This document shows, in pieces, positions 1 through 11,014 of a stretch of 64,000 bases of DNA. The stretch is from the NCBI GenBank assembly GCA_964020975.1, contig OZ026624.1, positions 64,160,208 to 64,224,207 on the forward strand. The letters are read 5' to 3'. The position numbers were made by a program, and so were the translations under genes. Origin of the DNA: Hermodice carunculata. Taxonomy: Eukaryota; Annelida; Polychaeta; Eunicida; Amphinomidae. Below the pieces are notes generated by a model. It saw only the letters and a program-made list of their open reading frames with translations. It was not told where the DNA came from and searched no databases. The stretch's first letter is position 1; the number at the start of each line of letters is the position of its first letter.

Positions 1-540
1 CTGTCCTTCTATCTTCCAGTCTGAAATATCTGCATTGGCAATATTTCCTATACTGTAGTATTGTAAGATACTAAACAGCATGTGTGGACAATTCCTAGAA
101 CAAGGGTGTGTTACATACCAAAATTAGGTCACTGTGTCATTCCCCTCAGACACTCTAGAAAATGCTTGTGTGTGTCATATTTCCTGCACTTTAAGAACTA
201 GTGATACCAAACTTGGTGAGAAAAATTCTTATGACAGGGGTGTGTTGCATGCCAAAATTAGGTCACTGTGACCTTGACTTTTGACCTCATCATAGAAGAG
301 GCTTGTGCAGACTATATTTCCTAAACTGTAATAATTGGAGATATACCAAACTTGGTGTGTGGATACTTCTTGGGGTAGCATTATCATGTGCCAAAACAGG
401 GTTAATTTGGCATTCATCTTTGACACTGTCATATAAAAAGTTTGCGTTGGCCATAGTTCCTATGCTGTAAATATTACGGGTATCATTGACCTCTAGTTGG
501 GGACTTCCTATGTATTAGCACACATCACAGCCACCCTTGT
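1..540. repeat. Tandem ~135-bp repeat with AGGTCA-type motifs, cut by window edge
   Basis: At least three diverged units follow each other. The phrase CCAAAATTAGGTCACTGTG occurs near 120 and 254, and ACCAAACTTGGTG near 207 and 346, which gives a period of about 135 bp. Each unit also carries a 'GTGTGTTRCATRCCAAAA' block. The same sequence type recurs at 43140-43380 (CATGCACCAAAATTGGGTCA), so it is a dispersed family and not a local satellite. It resembles the core repeats of the pearl-type elements seen elsewhere in this window. The left end lies outside the window. No protein is encoded. Confidence 0.7.
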
Positions 541-625
541 TTGGTAAACTTTAAATATACATGCATTTTATTCTGTAGAAAAAGAATGAAAAGTATAATA
601 AATCCTGTGCAAGGCAAACAGTATG

Positions 626-809
626 TACAGTGAAACTTGTTTTGAGAGACCACCTCTAGAGCAGGCCAAATAGTGGTCATATGAGGCAGGTGGTCTCTCA
701 ATGGAGGTGCAATAACATGGGAGAGATAGCAAAAGGGACTTTGGAAATATGGTCTTGAAAGGCAGGTAGTCTTTCATTACAGTGGTCTCTCAAAACAGAT
801 TTCACTGTA
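626..809. mobile_element. TA-flanked mariner-type MITE, copy 1
   Basis: The element is bounded by TA on both sides. It has inverted ends that begin CAGTGAAACTTGTTTTGAGA and close with the complement (TCTCAAAACAGATTTCACTG). It is about 180 bp long and has no coding capacity. Inside it are further copies, in both directions, of a 'GAGACCACCTG' module. Ends starting CAGT and a TA target duplication are typical of Tc1/mariner-derived miniature elements; assignment to that superfamily is inference from the ends alone. Close copies lie at 4457-4641 and 52034-52217. Confidence 0.75.
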
Positions 810-983
810 TTACTATTAAATACTTTCATGTGAAAAACCCTTTACATGTATTTTGTTATATATCCATGAAAAATCTGTTAGAAAGGGATGATTAACACTT
901 TAGTCTTCAGTAAGGGATCTATGCTGTAACATTGCTTAAAATAAAACCCTGTGTTATAACAAAACGCTTCTTGTGATCTGCAG

Positions 984-1115
984 GTACAACAGCCCATGAG
1001 CTGATAGAGGGCATAGAAAAATTGACGGAGAACGCAATACATGGGCAATTCTTTGACATGTACCCAACAAGGGATGTTGAATTGAGGAAATGGCTCGGCA
1101 AGTGGATCAAAAAAG
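984..1115 (+). CDS. Probable internal exon of an unrecognised gene
   Basis: An open stretch of 132 nt is preceded by a good acceptor (TTCTTGTGATCTGCAG, ending at 983) and followed by a consensus donor (AAAAAG|GTAAGT, at 1116). Both boundaries are in phase 1, so the exon is symmetric. The peptide starts TTAHELIEGIEKL, continues through GQFFDMYPTRDVELRKWL and ends GKWIKKG; it is mixed hydrophobic and charged, as expected of a folded domain, with several Trp, Phe and Tyr residues. I do not recognise the family. The upstream exon would lie outside the window. Downstream, the only phase-compatible candidate I found is 9141-9445. Frames on the other strand over the same bases are shadows. Without a database match the call rests on splice signals and composition. 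Confidence 0.55.
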
Positions 1116-3214
1116 GTAAGTACAATACATGTTTTTGCCAGTACAGGCTTGCACAAAACATTATGCTCGCCAGGAGTTGCCACAAAATATTCTCTTTTTT
1201 TATATATCAGTGTTAATTCTCACACGTGCAGTAGGTCAGGCCTCAGTTTAAAAATCTAAGATGGTCGTCTTTTATAAAGCATGATTTTCATGTTGAAGGA
1301 GAATGGGGTAAAAAGAATGAAAATCTTCCATTGTATCCTCAGTCCATTACATTTCAAACATACAGTACTCTTGATGATAAGATCACAGTCATAGCTATCT
1401 GTTGCTGGATTTGTGTCACTGCGTATTGTGTCAACATTTACTGAAATTCAATATTCAACTTTATGTTCACAAATAACACAAATTGAACTGTGCAGAATTG
1501 ACAGGCACTCGATGGCAGTAACCACTGAGGTGGAGTAGTGTAACGTCACAGTTCTTGATATCTTCATTTACATTTCAAAAACAAAAAGAAAACAATTTAA
1601 TAAAAAAATAAAGACACAGAATGTCAAACAATTACAAATGAGGCAATTATTAACTGAAAAAAGGTTTCAATTTGCAGATCTAGCCAATCTCTACAACATA
1701 TCAATATCCTGCCCAAGTTATGTCAGCAACATGAAGAATGGTCTTATTTTAGTGTTAATGTTATCCATCAGAGGGTAGCACCTCCTTATTTGCGTATCTG
1801 GATTGTCTGCATACAAAGCAGTCCTGTTAAAACCACCACAATGATTATTGACGAAATGTGCAATTTGTAAATGTGTGTATGTGGATATAAAGTACACTGT
1901 ATTTCAACCCAGAGTCATGAATGAATGTTTGCGAAACATAATTGGTTTCCACAAGATAAAGAAAATGTGCCATTACTATTCAGGAAGGGCACAGTTGGGC
2001 TCCTGGAAAGCGGTGTCACTTGCAGTCCCTGTAAAAGCAATCTTGTATGAAGCATGGTTCGAATGCTCGTATCTGTTTCTTCTCAAGTGTATCACTTTTC
2101 AGGTTTTCCAGATCAGCCCGTTCACCACAATTATTTGGGTGAAATTTTTGCAACAGACCTGTGAAGAGTGATATGTAAAATGGCGAAATATTTACACTTT
2201 TTGTAATCTTCATGCATGTTCCTGAAAGTCATTTACCTTTTGTTTGAAGTAATCACATTTTGTGAAGTTTAAACATAAAAGGTGAATTTTTGGGTGAACT
2301 TTTGACCAGCCTGTGTTGACGCTATGCCTCCCAAGAACCCTGGGCCAATCATACCTCATATGGTTTCACAGTCAAGCCAAAGGCAGTGTGCTGACTTGGA
2401 AAGTGGGATGTACAGGGAAGGTGCCAGTTACATTTAATTTGACTAATCGGGTAAGGGGGAGGGGGATGTCAAATGCCTGCCACCATGTGGTTTTAAGAAA
2501 AATCTTTCATATATAAGTTGTAGAACCACTAGCAAAGTCAACAATTACGGAGCACTTTAGATTCATGAAGTATCAAATAAAACAGAGCCTGGGTGATCCA
2601 TATAGGTACAGTTGATGTCAGCATTCCCTTTGAAGGCCATTGTCCGACAATTATCAGAGGTTTAATGAATAAACTTTGAAGTGGTTCAACTCCCTGTTTT
2701 GCTTCTTAAAATTTGGACTTGTGAGCTTATTCTGATTGTGTAAATAAAAAAACGGTGCCAGAGTTTGCATCTCTGCCGTAATTTTACCAGGATAACCATT
2801 GAAATAGCATTTGATGTTCCAATAAGGTATCGTTTTCTCAGTTAACTTCTCATTATTATCCCAAAATAAGGAAACATGGGAAAACTTGAACATGTAGTTT
2901 GAAAAAACATTTTCACTCATGTTTTTCTTCTTTGAAAACAAAAAAATGAGTAGTGCTTGAAATTTCGGTGACAACTTTGTGTTATTGTCGCTTAAACACC
3001 AAATCAATCATATAATTATATTGCAAACTGTTGTATCGCAGGTTTGTTAAAGCACTTTCCAAGAGGACTCTTTTGTTTTGTTAGTCTACTCACTAAACTC
3101 ACGTATTAAATGATGTATACCTGTAAAGTAGTTCACTTATTACTGTGTTTTATGTCCATGGTTACATTGTGTTTCTGATGTCAACAATTGGCAGTACAGA
3201 CGTGAAATAATTAA
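1116..3214. other. No supported feature; probable intron DNA
   Basis: About 2.1 kb of AT-rich, apparently unique sequence follows the donor of the candidate exon. The longest frames (about 100 codons at 1848-2171 and 2654-3007) have low-complexity or chance-like composition and lack convincing splice sites. No tandem repeat or transposon end was noticed. Confidence 0.5.
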
Positions 3215-3937
3215 GGGCCTAGAACACTTTGCAACAATAAAATTAGAAAATGCTATTTTTTGTTGACTATTATAGTGTTTATTCTACAATTTTCATTTCA
3301 ACCCATAAAAACTATATATTTTTATGAAAGAAGACATCTTGATAAATTTAAAACCAGCAACAGATCTTTTGTAACTGTTTAGTCATTAAATCTTAATTAG
3401 GTTCAAATTGCAATTAAATTTTTCATATTTTGAGTATAAGCCAAAAAATAGCTCAAACACATTTCCAAATAAACATTTGGTTTTGATCAAAATAGATAAA
3501 GCATATTTTTGGCTACAAAACAGTATCTCAAATTTTTCATAAAGGTTCTAGTTCACATTTTAAAGCTTTTTAAGTTTTATTCAACATTTTTTAAAAATTT
3601 TAATAAAATTTCATTAATCTATAGAAAATTACCTAAGCCCTTTTTAAAAAATCTGGGATGCAGTATTTTAGACACAGGTGCTAGCTATAATTTGATAGTA
3701 CAAGCTACCATGTATGTTAATTTTTGACAATGCTACTTTTTATTTTATGTAAATTTTATAAATTTTAATTAGAATTAAATTGAAAAAATTGTAATGGTTG
3801 AATTTTAAATTCAATAGTTAATTTAAATTTAGTCAAATGTTTTCTTTCAGAAAATATATGCTTTTGGTAGTCTTGCATGAAAAATTAATGAAATAATTTC
3901 ATATTACTACATGAAAGTCACAAAGTGTTCTAGCCCC
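3215..3937. mobile_element. AT-rich 0.7-kb non-autonomous DNA element with TIRs
   Basis: The left end reads GGGCCTAGAACACTTTGCAA and the right end, read inverted, GGGGCTAGAACACTTTGTGA: a terminal inverted repeat of about 17 bp with one or two mismatches. The 720 bp between them are extremely AT-rich, with many poly-A and poly-T blocks and no coding frame of note. The structure fits a MITE or an internally deleted DNA transposon. A target-site duplication is not clear (AATTAA to the left, ATAAGT to the right), so the superfamily is open. Confidence 0.65.
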
Positions 3938-4456
3938 ATAAGTCTGAACGTACACAATATAGATTAAGATTGGCCACATTTCTTGGTGTGGGATAGGCAC
4001 AAAGCAATAGTACAGATAAAGAAAAGCTCTTGACTGCAGATGTTACATCCAGACAAGTTTTATCAGCTATTCTCCATTACCATGTTTCTTGCTATATTTA
4101 GCAAGAAACTTGAGTATGGAGTACAAAAATATATGGCATTAAGCTTTAAAACATTTGACATGCTGGCAGTTGACCCAGCAAAGCTTCCAAAAGCAAAACC
4201 TACTGATGGAGGTGGTATTTTTGTAGATGTTAGCAGGTAGTGTCTACTGGCACAAGTTCTGTTGCATGTTTGAACGCAAAGTGTGCATGTTTGCCGAATA
4301 TCGAACATGTACAAGCCCGCCAATTCGGGAGGTGAATCCGAATGTTAAACCTTACAGTTTTAAAGGATCTACCCACATTTATTTCAGAAGTCAGGTAAAC
4401 AGTCTGGACACACATTTCAGATGTGCAGAAGTGTGAATGTTAATTCTGAAAATAAG
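3938..4456. other. No supported gene; chance frames only
   Basis: A 66-codon frame starts at 4040, directly after an AG (CTTGACTGCAG), and ends near a weak GTAGTG donor. It would need phase 0, which does not fit the phase-1 exon at 984-1115; in the matching phase a stop follows after 20 codons. No repeat was recognised here. Confidence 0.4.
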
Positions 4457-4641
4457 TACAGTGAAACTTGTTTTGAGAGACCACTGGAATGAAATACTAC
4501 CTGCCTTTTAAGACCATATTTCCAAAGTCCCTTTTGCTATCTTTCCCATGTTATTGCACCTCCATTGAGAGACCACCTGCCTTTTGTGACCACTTTCCAG
4601 CCTGCCCTAGAAGGCGGTCTCTCAGAACAGTTTTCACTGTA
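4457..4641. mobile_element. TA-flanked mariner-type MITE, copy 2
   Basis: It runs from TACAGTGAAACTTG to TTTTCACTGTA, with the same inverted ends as copy 1. The interior carries CATGTTATTGCACCTCCATT, which in copy 1 (693-712) stands as its reverse complement; the two copies are therefore in opposite orientation. It is closest in layout to copy 3 at 52034-52217, with the same orientation and the same order of inner modules. Confidence 0.75.
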
Positions 4642-5249
4642 GTGTGAAGGCAGCATAAGAGAGTTTTAAAGTTGGGCTTGGAGAGTGACTTCATAGTTTC
4701 AGCATTGTTAAAGATTGGACAATGACAGAGTTTGGACTGTATACATTGTAGGCTCCTTGGACGATAATATTATACAAAGCTAGTGCCTGGCAGGTCAGGC
4801 AACTGCTGAAAAGGAGTATTTTCAGTAAAAAATGTTTGCGAAGAAAGTTACGCTTCCCCTTCAACACAGCTCATCAAGATCTGATGTAACATTTGCCAGC
4901 TGGTTCTGAGTAACACATAAATGGTTATAACCATTCTGTTAATCCTTAGATGGAAGCAGTTTGTATGATGAATTCAGGTGTGTAATGTTTGTGTAGTAAT
5001 GTAGCTCCAACTTATCACAAGTATGGAAGCAGCCATGACAGTGTGGCAAACCTTATGGCAAGGTTTGGAGAGGATTTTTTTTAGCCAGCTGACACATACT
5101 GACTGTCACAAGAAATGTAGGGGACTCACTTAGTTTGGGAGTGGATATTACTTAATAATCATACCAATCCAATAATTAACCAGTCAGGCCGGACTATCAG
5201 TAAAATAACTACCAAAGTGCACTGTACTAATCTCGTAACAAAATATTGC
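4642..5249. other. No supported feature
   Basis: Unique-looking sequence of ordinary composition between a MITE and the 3' end of a LINE. No frame longer than about 60 codons, no repeat period and no splice-flanked frame was noticed. Confidence 0.4.
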
Positions 5250-7565
5250 TTTAATAATAACTTTATGAAATGCCCCGATATTGGGGAAATACAAATAAAT
5301 AGACTACAAGAGATCATACATATACACAGAACCTATAAATCATAAATAATATAAAATAAACTAAAATGGGTGAATGAGGCCACCCCTAGAGGGCTGGGTC
5401 GACCCAAGGATCTGACAGGTATGTAAAGGTCAGAACCTCCGGGCAGCCTCGGCTCCGACTGATTTCTTTAGAACATCGATTGATCTCAATCATTATTAAC
5501 CCAAACAGTCTTGAATCAAAAATACACATAAAATAAAACTAAAAAGCTCAAATGAGCAGCAAGCTCAATCGGTGTTCTAAAGAACTCCTACGATTATAAT
5601 CTGGGTGGTTAACCAAGTAGCCAAGGATGTTTGTAATGCCATCTGGTGGCATAGGAGGCGTGCATGTAAAGCCCTGATGAGACAGACACGTCAAGGGGAT
5701 GTCATAGCTGAGCATGCAGTGGCACAACAGTGCCGGAATGGTCCCTTGTTCAAGAATATGTTTTGATAAAATGTGAAAAATTACAGTACGAACAGGAGAA
5801 TTAATTCCACTGATTCTGTGTACAAGAGAAGCGACATCTTGTTTCACACTATTAAAGACAGAAGGAATACTAAGTGCCCTGAGAGGATGCCAAGGCCCAA
5901 GCAAGCTGTAATAAGAGTACCCGAGTGGATTCTAATTGCATCCAGTTATTATTGGATTATTAATACAGCTCATCCGATATGTAATGCTCGGCATCAAAAG
6001 AACCTTAAGCACAGTATGTAACTCTCAGAATTTAATGTCAATAGGATCAGTGCCAAGAGTCCACTGAAATGAAGACACATTTTTAGTGAGATAAAATTGA
6101 CAATTTCGACCAGCCCTATACATTAAGGGTTAGTGCAACAGAAAAAAAACTGCTAATCATCAGCATACTTGGTACATATATTGATATTATAAGTTCTTGG
6201 AGGCCAGAAATAGTGGCTGATAAAAGCATAACGTTGTCTGTGTAGGCCAAACTATTCAATTTAGTGTGACCAATGGGATTCCATGATTAGGTGACAGGGT
6301 GTTCCCCTGTCTGGTGCCACAGGTTACCTGAAACCAGTCACTAAATGTGCAATTCCACTTTACCACTGAATAAAGGTTTTTATACCATTTATAGAGAAAC
6401 AGCCAGTTGGTAGTATCAACCTGTCCCTGAAGTTAGTAAAATAATCCCTCATGCAAGATTTTATCAACACATTAGGGTGTTCAAACTACAGATGTATACA
6501 GGAGAATTTTTGGCACTGCAGAAGGAGATAACATCATTTGATAAAGAAGTACACATATCAGCCCCTCTCAACAGTGTCTGGAATATCAATAGACAATTAA
6601 GCTAGTTTAGAATACACAGAGCATTTAGTAATAGGGTGGTAATTCAAAGGACAATTAGGATTTAGCCCAGGTGTTTTGTTTTTTTTTAAGTATAGGAATG
6701 ATGGCTGTTCTGTAGAACATCAGAAACGAGAGTAAAAAGAGCTGATAAATGTTTACACAAGATATTACTACACGTATTTCCATACACATGATGACCAGAG
6801 GGCACTCCATGATCCAGGCGAGGAGAGCTATTATGAAAAGTGCGGAAATAAAGGCTTTAAAGGGAATGAGAAGTGCTGCTATCACCAGGTGGATAATTGT
6901 ATGTTAATTATATGCACGGGGCAGACCAATATACATCCCTTGTCAGCTCAAGAAGTGGGTAACACCTCAACCAATGTCCGTCACCCTGACATGCCCCACC
7001 GACAAACAGAGATGAAAGAAAAGTTAAATATCACACGACCATTGTAGGATGACATCCCAGCTAACAGCCCACCCAGGAAGGAAAAAGTGGCCCACTTTTT
7101 CTGCCCACTTCCAATTACCTTTAATGTCATCAGGTGATATAAACTCATTAGGGTGGTTAAACATATGCTTCTGAAATTTCTGCTTTACATCTAACCACAT
7201 TTTCTCATCAGGTGACGGGGGGGGGGGGGGGAGTCAACCATCATACTCCTGTAATATTGGACAAGAGCATGAACCTGTAGTAGTGTTTCTTTAGTCTCCA
7301 GTTAATTTTATTCCAGAATTGTGGTAGCTTTCTTTCGTTATCTTAACTGTCCATGGCCAGAAATTTATCGTTACTTTGGGCCACAACATACACGCTGCTG
7401 CTTGTACCTTCTGCATCTCTTTTGAACATGCTTCCAGAACTCAAATACAGGTCCAGATTTGGAGACCAAAACCTTTTGTGATCCAGAAGTTTAGACAGTT
7501 CCGGCCACCAATAGGACTTAGGCTTAAAAAAATTTGGGGTAATGCAACTGGGCTGCTTCATGTAG
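5250..7565 (-). mobile_element. Degenerate LINE (reverse-transcriptase fragment and 3' tail)
   Basis: Read on the minus strand, from high to low coordinates, decayed LINE landmarks occur in the right order. Near 7500 there is an endonuclease-RT linker (KSYWWPELSKLLDHKRFW). Near 6690 comes FYRTAIIPILKKK followed by a remnant of the 'NYRPI' motif. Near 6300-6340 comes WFQVTCGTRQGNTLSP, matching the RT motif V..G.RQG..LSP. The 3' region ends in a hairpin-like CCCCAATATCGGGG and a TTATTATTAA tail at about 5250. Many stops and frame changes interrupt it, so it is an old, dead copy. The RQGG..LSP style is seen in LINEs common in marine invertebrates; I cannot fix the clade by eye. Confidence 0.65.
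7217..7231 (+). repeat. Poly-G tract (15 nt)
   Basis: An uninterrupted run of G lies inside the decayed LINE. Similar runs are at 16723, 18014, 18410, 22506 and 39151. Confidence 0.95.
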
Positions 7566-7699
7566 TGTATTATTAATGCATTTTATTTAATGTAAAGAGA
7601 AACTTAAGGAACCCAAATGTGTAAACCCATGTACCGTTTAAAATTTTTTTATCTTGGTGTTACCCAGTAACCAAGGAACATCCTATAGGAACACAGTAT

Positions 7700-9040
7700 T
7701 GCCCTGTTGTAATACCCATACAGGGCATATAGCGTTGCACATGTCAGTCGGTCGGTCGGTCGGTTGGTAGACTGTGGTTTCCGCACAATAACTCAAGAAG
7801 TTTTCGAGCTAGGACTTTGATACTGTACAGGTGTATCATTCTAGTCAAAAGCTAGGCAAAGTTTGAAGATGGGTGACCTTGACATGATTTCCAAGGTCAC
7901 GGTGGTACCTGAGTTAACTTTGGTTTCCGCACAATAAGCGAAGAGGTTTTTAAGCTAGGACTTTTATATTGCACAGGACTATAGTCCATATTTGTGGCTA
8001 GGCAAAGTTTGAAGATGGATGACCTTGACCTCATTTTAAAGGTCACAGAGCCACTTTACTGAAACAGTTTCATGATTTCTGCATGATAACTTATACCTTG
8101 GAGCTAGGACTTTTATATTGCACAGCTTTATGGTTCTCTGTAAGGGCTAAATTGAGTTTGAAGATGGGTGACCGTGACCCAGTTTTCAGGGTCACAGAGA
8201 GATTGTAGTTAGACTGTGGTTTCTGCACAATAACTCAAGAAGTTTTTGAGCTAGGACTTTGATACTGTACAGGTGTATCATTCTAGTCAAAAGCTAGGTA
8301 ACGTTTGAAGATGGATGACCTTGACCTAATTTCCAAGGTCACAGTGGTACCCTGAGTTAACTTTGGTTTCCACAAAATAACTGAAGAGGTTTTTCAGCTA
8401 GGACTTTTATATTGCACTGGATAATTATCTGTATTCGTGGCTAGGTCAGGTTTGAAGATGGATGACCGTGACCTAGTTTCAAAGGTCACAGAGCCACTTG
8501 GTTGAATACTGTTTCTGCATGATAACTTGCGTTTTAAGAGGTAGCACTTTTATATTGCACAGCTTTATGGTTGCCTATAAGGGCTACTTTGAGTTTGAAC
8601 ATGGGTGACCTTGACCCAGTTTTGAGGGTCACACACAGACAGTAGACTTTCTGTGGTTTTTGCACAATGAATGAAAAGTTTCTGAGCAAGGACTTGGATA
8701 CTGCACTGCTATATAGTCCTTGTTAAGGGCTCATAGGACAGATAAAGTTTGGTGACCTTGATCTAAATTCCAAGGTCACATATTCACCTGATTTTACTTT
8801 GGTTTCTGCATGATAACTGAAGAGGTTTTTAAGCTAGGACTTTTCTATTGTACAAGATTATAGTCCACATTCGGGGCTAGTCGAAGATTAAGGTTTAAAT
8901 ATAAGTGACATTGATGTATGATTAACATTCACTAATTTTGTAAGGTCACGAGTGCCACATCTACCACTATCAATAGGGTAGCAAGGGCAAAGGTAATGAG
9001 GGCGGGGGACATCTATGTTTTACAAACATATCTTGTTTTC
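7700..9040. mobile_element. Pearl/Helentron-like element with eight ~146-bp core repeats
   Basis: A tetranucleotide stretch (TCGGTCGGTCGGTCGGT, 7747-7763) is followed by about eight core units. The marker 'GAGCTAGGACTTT' or a variant recurs near 7811, 7953, 8103, 8251, 8397, 8541, 8690 and 8833. Units of three types follow in the order A-B-C-A-B-C-A-B, so a ~440-bp triplet is superimposed. Each unit holds GACCTTGACC and an inverted AAGGTCA close by. The right end (ACAAACATATCTTGTTTT, near 9035) resembles the tails of the other elements of this type. A tetramer array beside tandem core repeats is the plan described for bivalve pearl elements, now placed with Helentrons; that assignment is inference. 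Confidence 0.6.
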
Positions 9041-9140
9041 AAATAGAGTAACTACTGCTTTTATTTTTTAATTTTTTTAATTTGTGCTTTATTCATGTGA
9101 AAGTTATATAAAATAAGCATAAATTTATAATTTTTGCAAG

Positions 9141-9445
9141 GTGTTGTGCATATGGGTGTCTATGGCAGTTTGTGTCAACCTGGCTATACCGAAGGGTTGC
9201 TCATGGTTTCTCTCCAGTATGAAGTTGGCTTAATTGTACATTTTAAGGGGAGCGATCACATCATTATCTCCATAAGCAATGAATTGGGATTTGACACCTA
9301 CCAATTAATGAATCTCAACACTGCTGGTATCAGTACTTGGTGGCATATACACAAATTCAACAAGAGGACAGTATATGGTGAAGCCCTCACACAAGATGCC
9401 GATGACGATTTTAATTTTTATGGCGGAGTGGTCAGGCATGGCTGA
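9141..9445 (+). CDS. Candidate terminal exon, unrecognised
   Basis: After an AG at 9139-9140 (AATTTTTGCAAG) a frame stays open for 101 codons, up to a TGA at 9443. It enters in phase 1, the phase in which the exon at 984-1115 leaves. The peptide (for example GSLCQPGYTEGLLMVSLQYE, later NLNTAGISTWWHIHKFN) has balanced, protein-like composition. A possible polyadenylation signal AATAAA lies at 9738. Against it: the pyrimidine tract is weak, the would-be intron is 8 kb and full of repeats, and I recognise no family. It could be a chance frame. Confidence 0.3.
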
Positions 9446-10053
9446 CGTGACAAGTCAAACTGCTCCTATGAATCCATCTGCCCCCTCCCCCCTCCATTTA
9501 TACATACTCAGCGATTTGTTTGTGTAAGGGACAAAGAATTTAACAATAATGCTAGGCCTACAGAAAAGCCCACTGACAGGCAAACTGCTTTTTGGGAGTA
9601 AAGCGGTTGCACTTCCGAGTTTACATGCCTGTCGCGCCATCTGTATGAAAATGTGTCAATAATTTCATAGCCTTGACCTTGCAAATTGTGTTCAAAATTC
9701 ACAGTTATGGTCATGTTCTCCTTTTGATTTTGTTCACAATAAAATACTCCGGTGCTCCTTGTAGATGTCCACATGTTCTCTGTTCGCAATAAGGTGCTGT
9801 AGTGGAGAAGTACATCCTTAAAGTTTACATGTCACATGTGAAATTGCCATCATCCTGGAGCTATGAAAAGTGCTATTGCCAGGTACAGCGTCCTTGTTAT
9901 CCAAGGGGCAGTTCTTTCGAAAATAACCACTAGGTGGCAGTAATCTTCATCTACAGACTGCTGGGCCTGGGTGTCATGTTGGTATTTGTTGTGTGAGGGT
10001 GATTTTTACAGCCTTTTTATGTGGTTCATCATGACAGAAAAGTGAGTAAAATC
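9446..10053. other. Unique sequence, possible 3' UTR of the preceding candidate exon
   Basis: No repeat was recognised. It holds an AATAAA at 9738-9743 on the plus strand, about 300 nt after the candidate stop. Minus-strand frames here (61 and 93 codons) are short and show no motif. Confidence 0.25.
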
Positions 10054-10298
10054 TTAAACCCTGTAACCCTTGAATTGACACTTGAGTCAACAACTTTCTT
10101 TGACAAGAGCTGGGCACTAAGTATCCAAGTCATGGGAAGGAAAGTTGTTGACCTGGGGTATGTGATCTTGACAGGGCACATCTACAATTCTCAGTCAGAA
10201 TTGTTTTTCATTTCTGTTGAAATTAGTTGAAAACAATGAAGCAGACAACATTTGACCACCAGCTGGTTTAGGTCTGGTTTAAGGGGGGAAAGGGTTAA
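10054..10298. mobile_element. TTAA-bounded piggyBac-like MITE (subfamily 2)
   Basis: It is flanked by TTAA on both sides (10054-10057 and 10295-10298). The right end read inward is TTAACCCTTTCCCCCCTT; the left is TTAAACCCTGTAACCCTTGA. It shares most of its sequence with 35334-35569, including GAAATTAGTTGAAAACA and GACCACCAGC. An internal imperfect hairpin pairs AACAACTTTC (10099) with GAAAGTTGTTGACC (10140). A TTAA target and CCCTTT-like ends are hallmarks of piggyBac elements; no transposase is present. Confidence 0.65.
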
Positions 10299-10299
10299 C

Positions 10300-10690
10300 T
10301 CGCCTTCGGCTTGGGTTCAGACTCTCCTCTCATCGGCTCAAAATTGAGACCGGTAGCTAGTTAAGGCTGCCATGTGAGCGCCGATCATGTTTGTGTGCTG
10401 ACATGCAAGATGAATCGCATTTGGTTCAACCATGCCCTCTTGTGAACCATCTTGGAGTTCAGTATAATAGGACTGGTGCTGTGTACCCAGATTTAATTGT
10501 TAGTGGAGGAGAAAAGGATTTTGATTTTATTCATGATGTAATGCGGGTTTTTGTTTTTTTTTGTTTTTTTTTTTTTTTTTTGTTTTTTTTTTTTCATGAT
10601 TTAGGCATTTCTGTCTACATCTTGATTATGATGACTATATATTGATCTGTACATTTTGTTTGGACCACGAGTCAATAAACTACTACTACT
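10300..10690 (+). mobile_element. Probable 3' end of a non-LTR retroelement
   Basis: The segment ends in AATAAACTACTACTACT: a polyadenylation-like hexamer followed directly by a short (ACT)n tail, as in many CR1/L2-like LINE 3' ends. A T-rich tract (10543-10594) lies inside. No conserved protein motif was found in the remaining part, so the left limit is uncertain and the call rests on the tail. Confidence 0.35.
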
Positions 10691-10956
10691 CTTGGGCCTG
10701 CCCTCTGATTCTATTGTCTGGTGATAATGACATCTAGAGGTGGAAGGTGACATGCTGTCTGGAAATGCCTGAGATTTAATTAATTTATATTTTAATTTCC
10801 AAGCTAAAATTCAGGTGATATATATCAAGATAATGTTCCATTTTTAAATGACAAACTTGAAAATGATAATTTTAGAACAATACAAGACAATTATTACTGA
10901 GATCATATATCTTGGAAAGCTTAGAACATAGGAAGGTAACTACAAACTTTAAACCT

Positions 10957-11014
10957 AGTAGTGCTTCAATGTATTCAGTTTTCTGTCACAATCTGAATAC
11001 ATTGAAGCACTACT
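10957..11014. other. Perfect 22-bp inverted repeat with 14-nt loop
   Basis: Arms 10957-10978 and 10993-11014 are exact reverse complements (AGTAGTGCTTCAATGTATTC and so on), separated by 14 nt. Either strand would fold into a strong 58-nt hairpin. It could be a small-RNA precursor, a palindromic transposon core or a recent local inversion; the sequence alone does not decide. Confidence 0.8.

Noticed and set aside
878-1185. Minus-strand frames of 101 and 88 codons
   Set aside because: They are shadows of the candidate plus-strand exon at 984-1115, which has proper splice signals.
2040-2070. tRNA-like B box (GGTTCGAATGC)
   Set aside because: The T-stem does not pair over five bases and no acceptor or anticodon arm fits upstream.
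4040-4240. 66-codon frame after an AG as an exon of the 984-1115 gene
   Set aside because: The phase does not match; the matching phase meets a stop after 20 codons, and the donor (GTAGTG) is weak.
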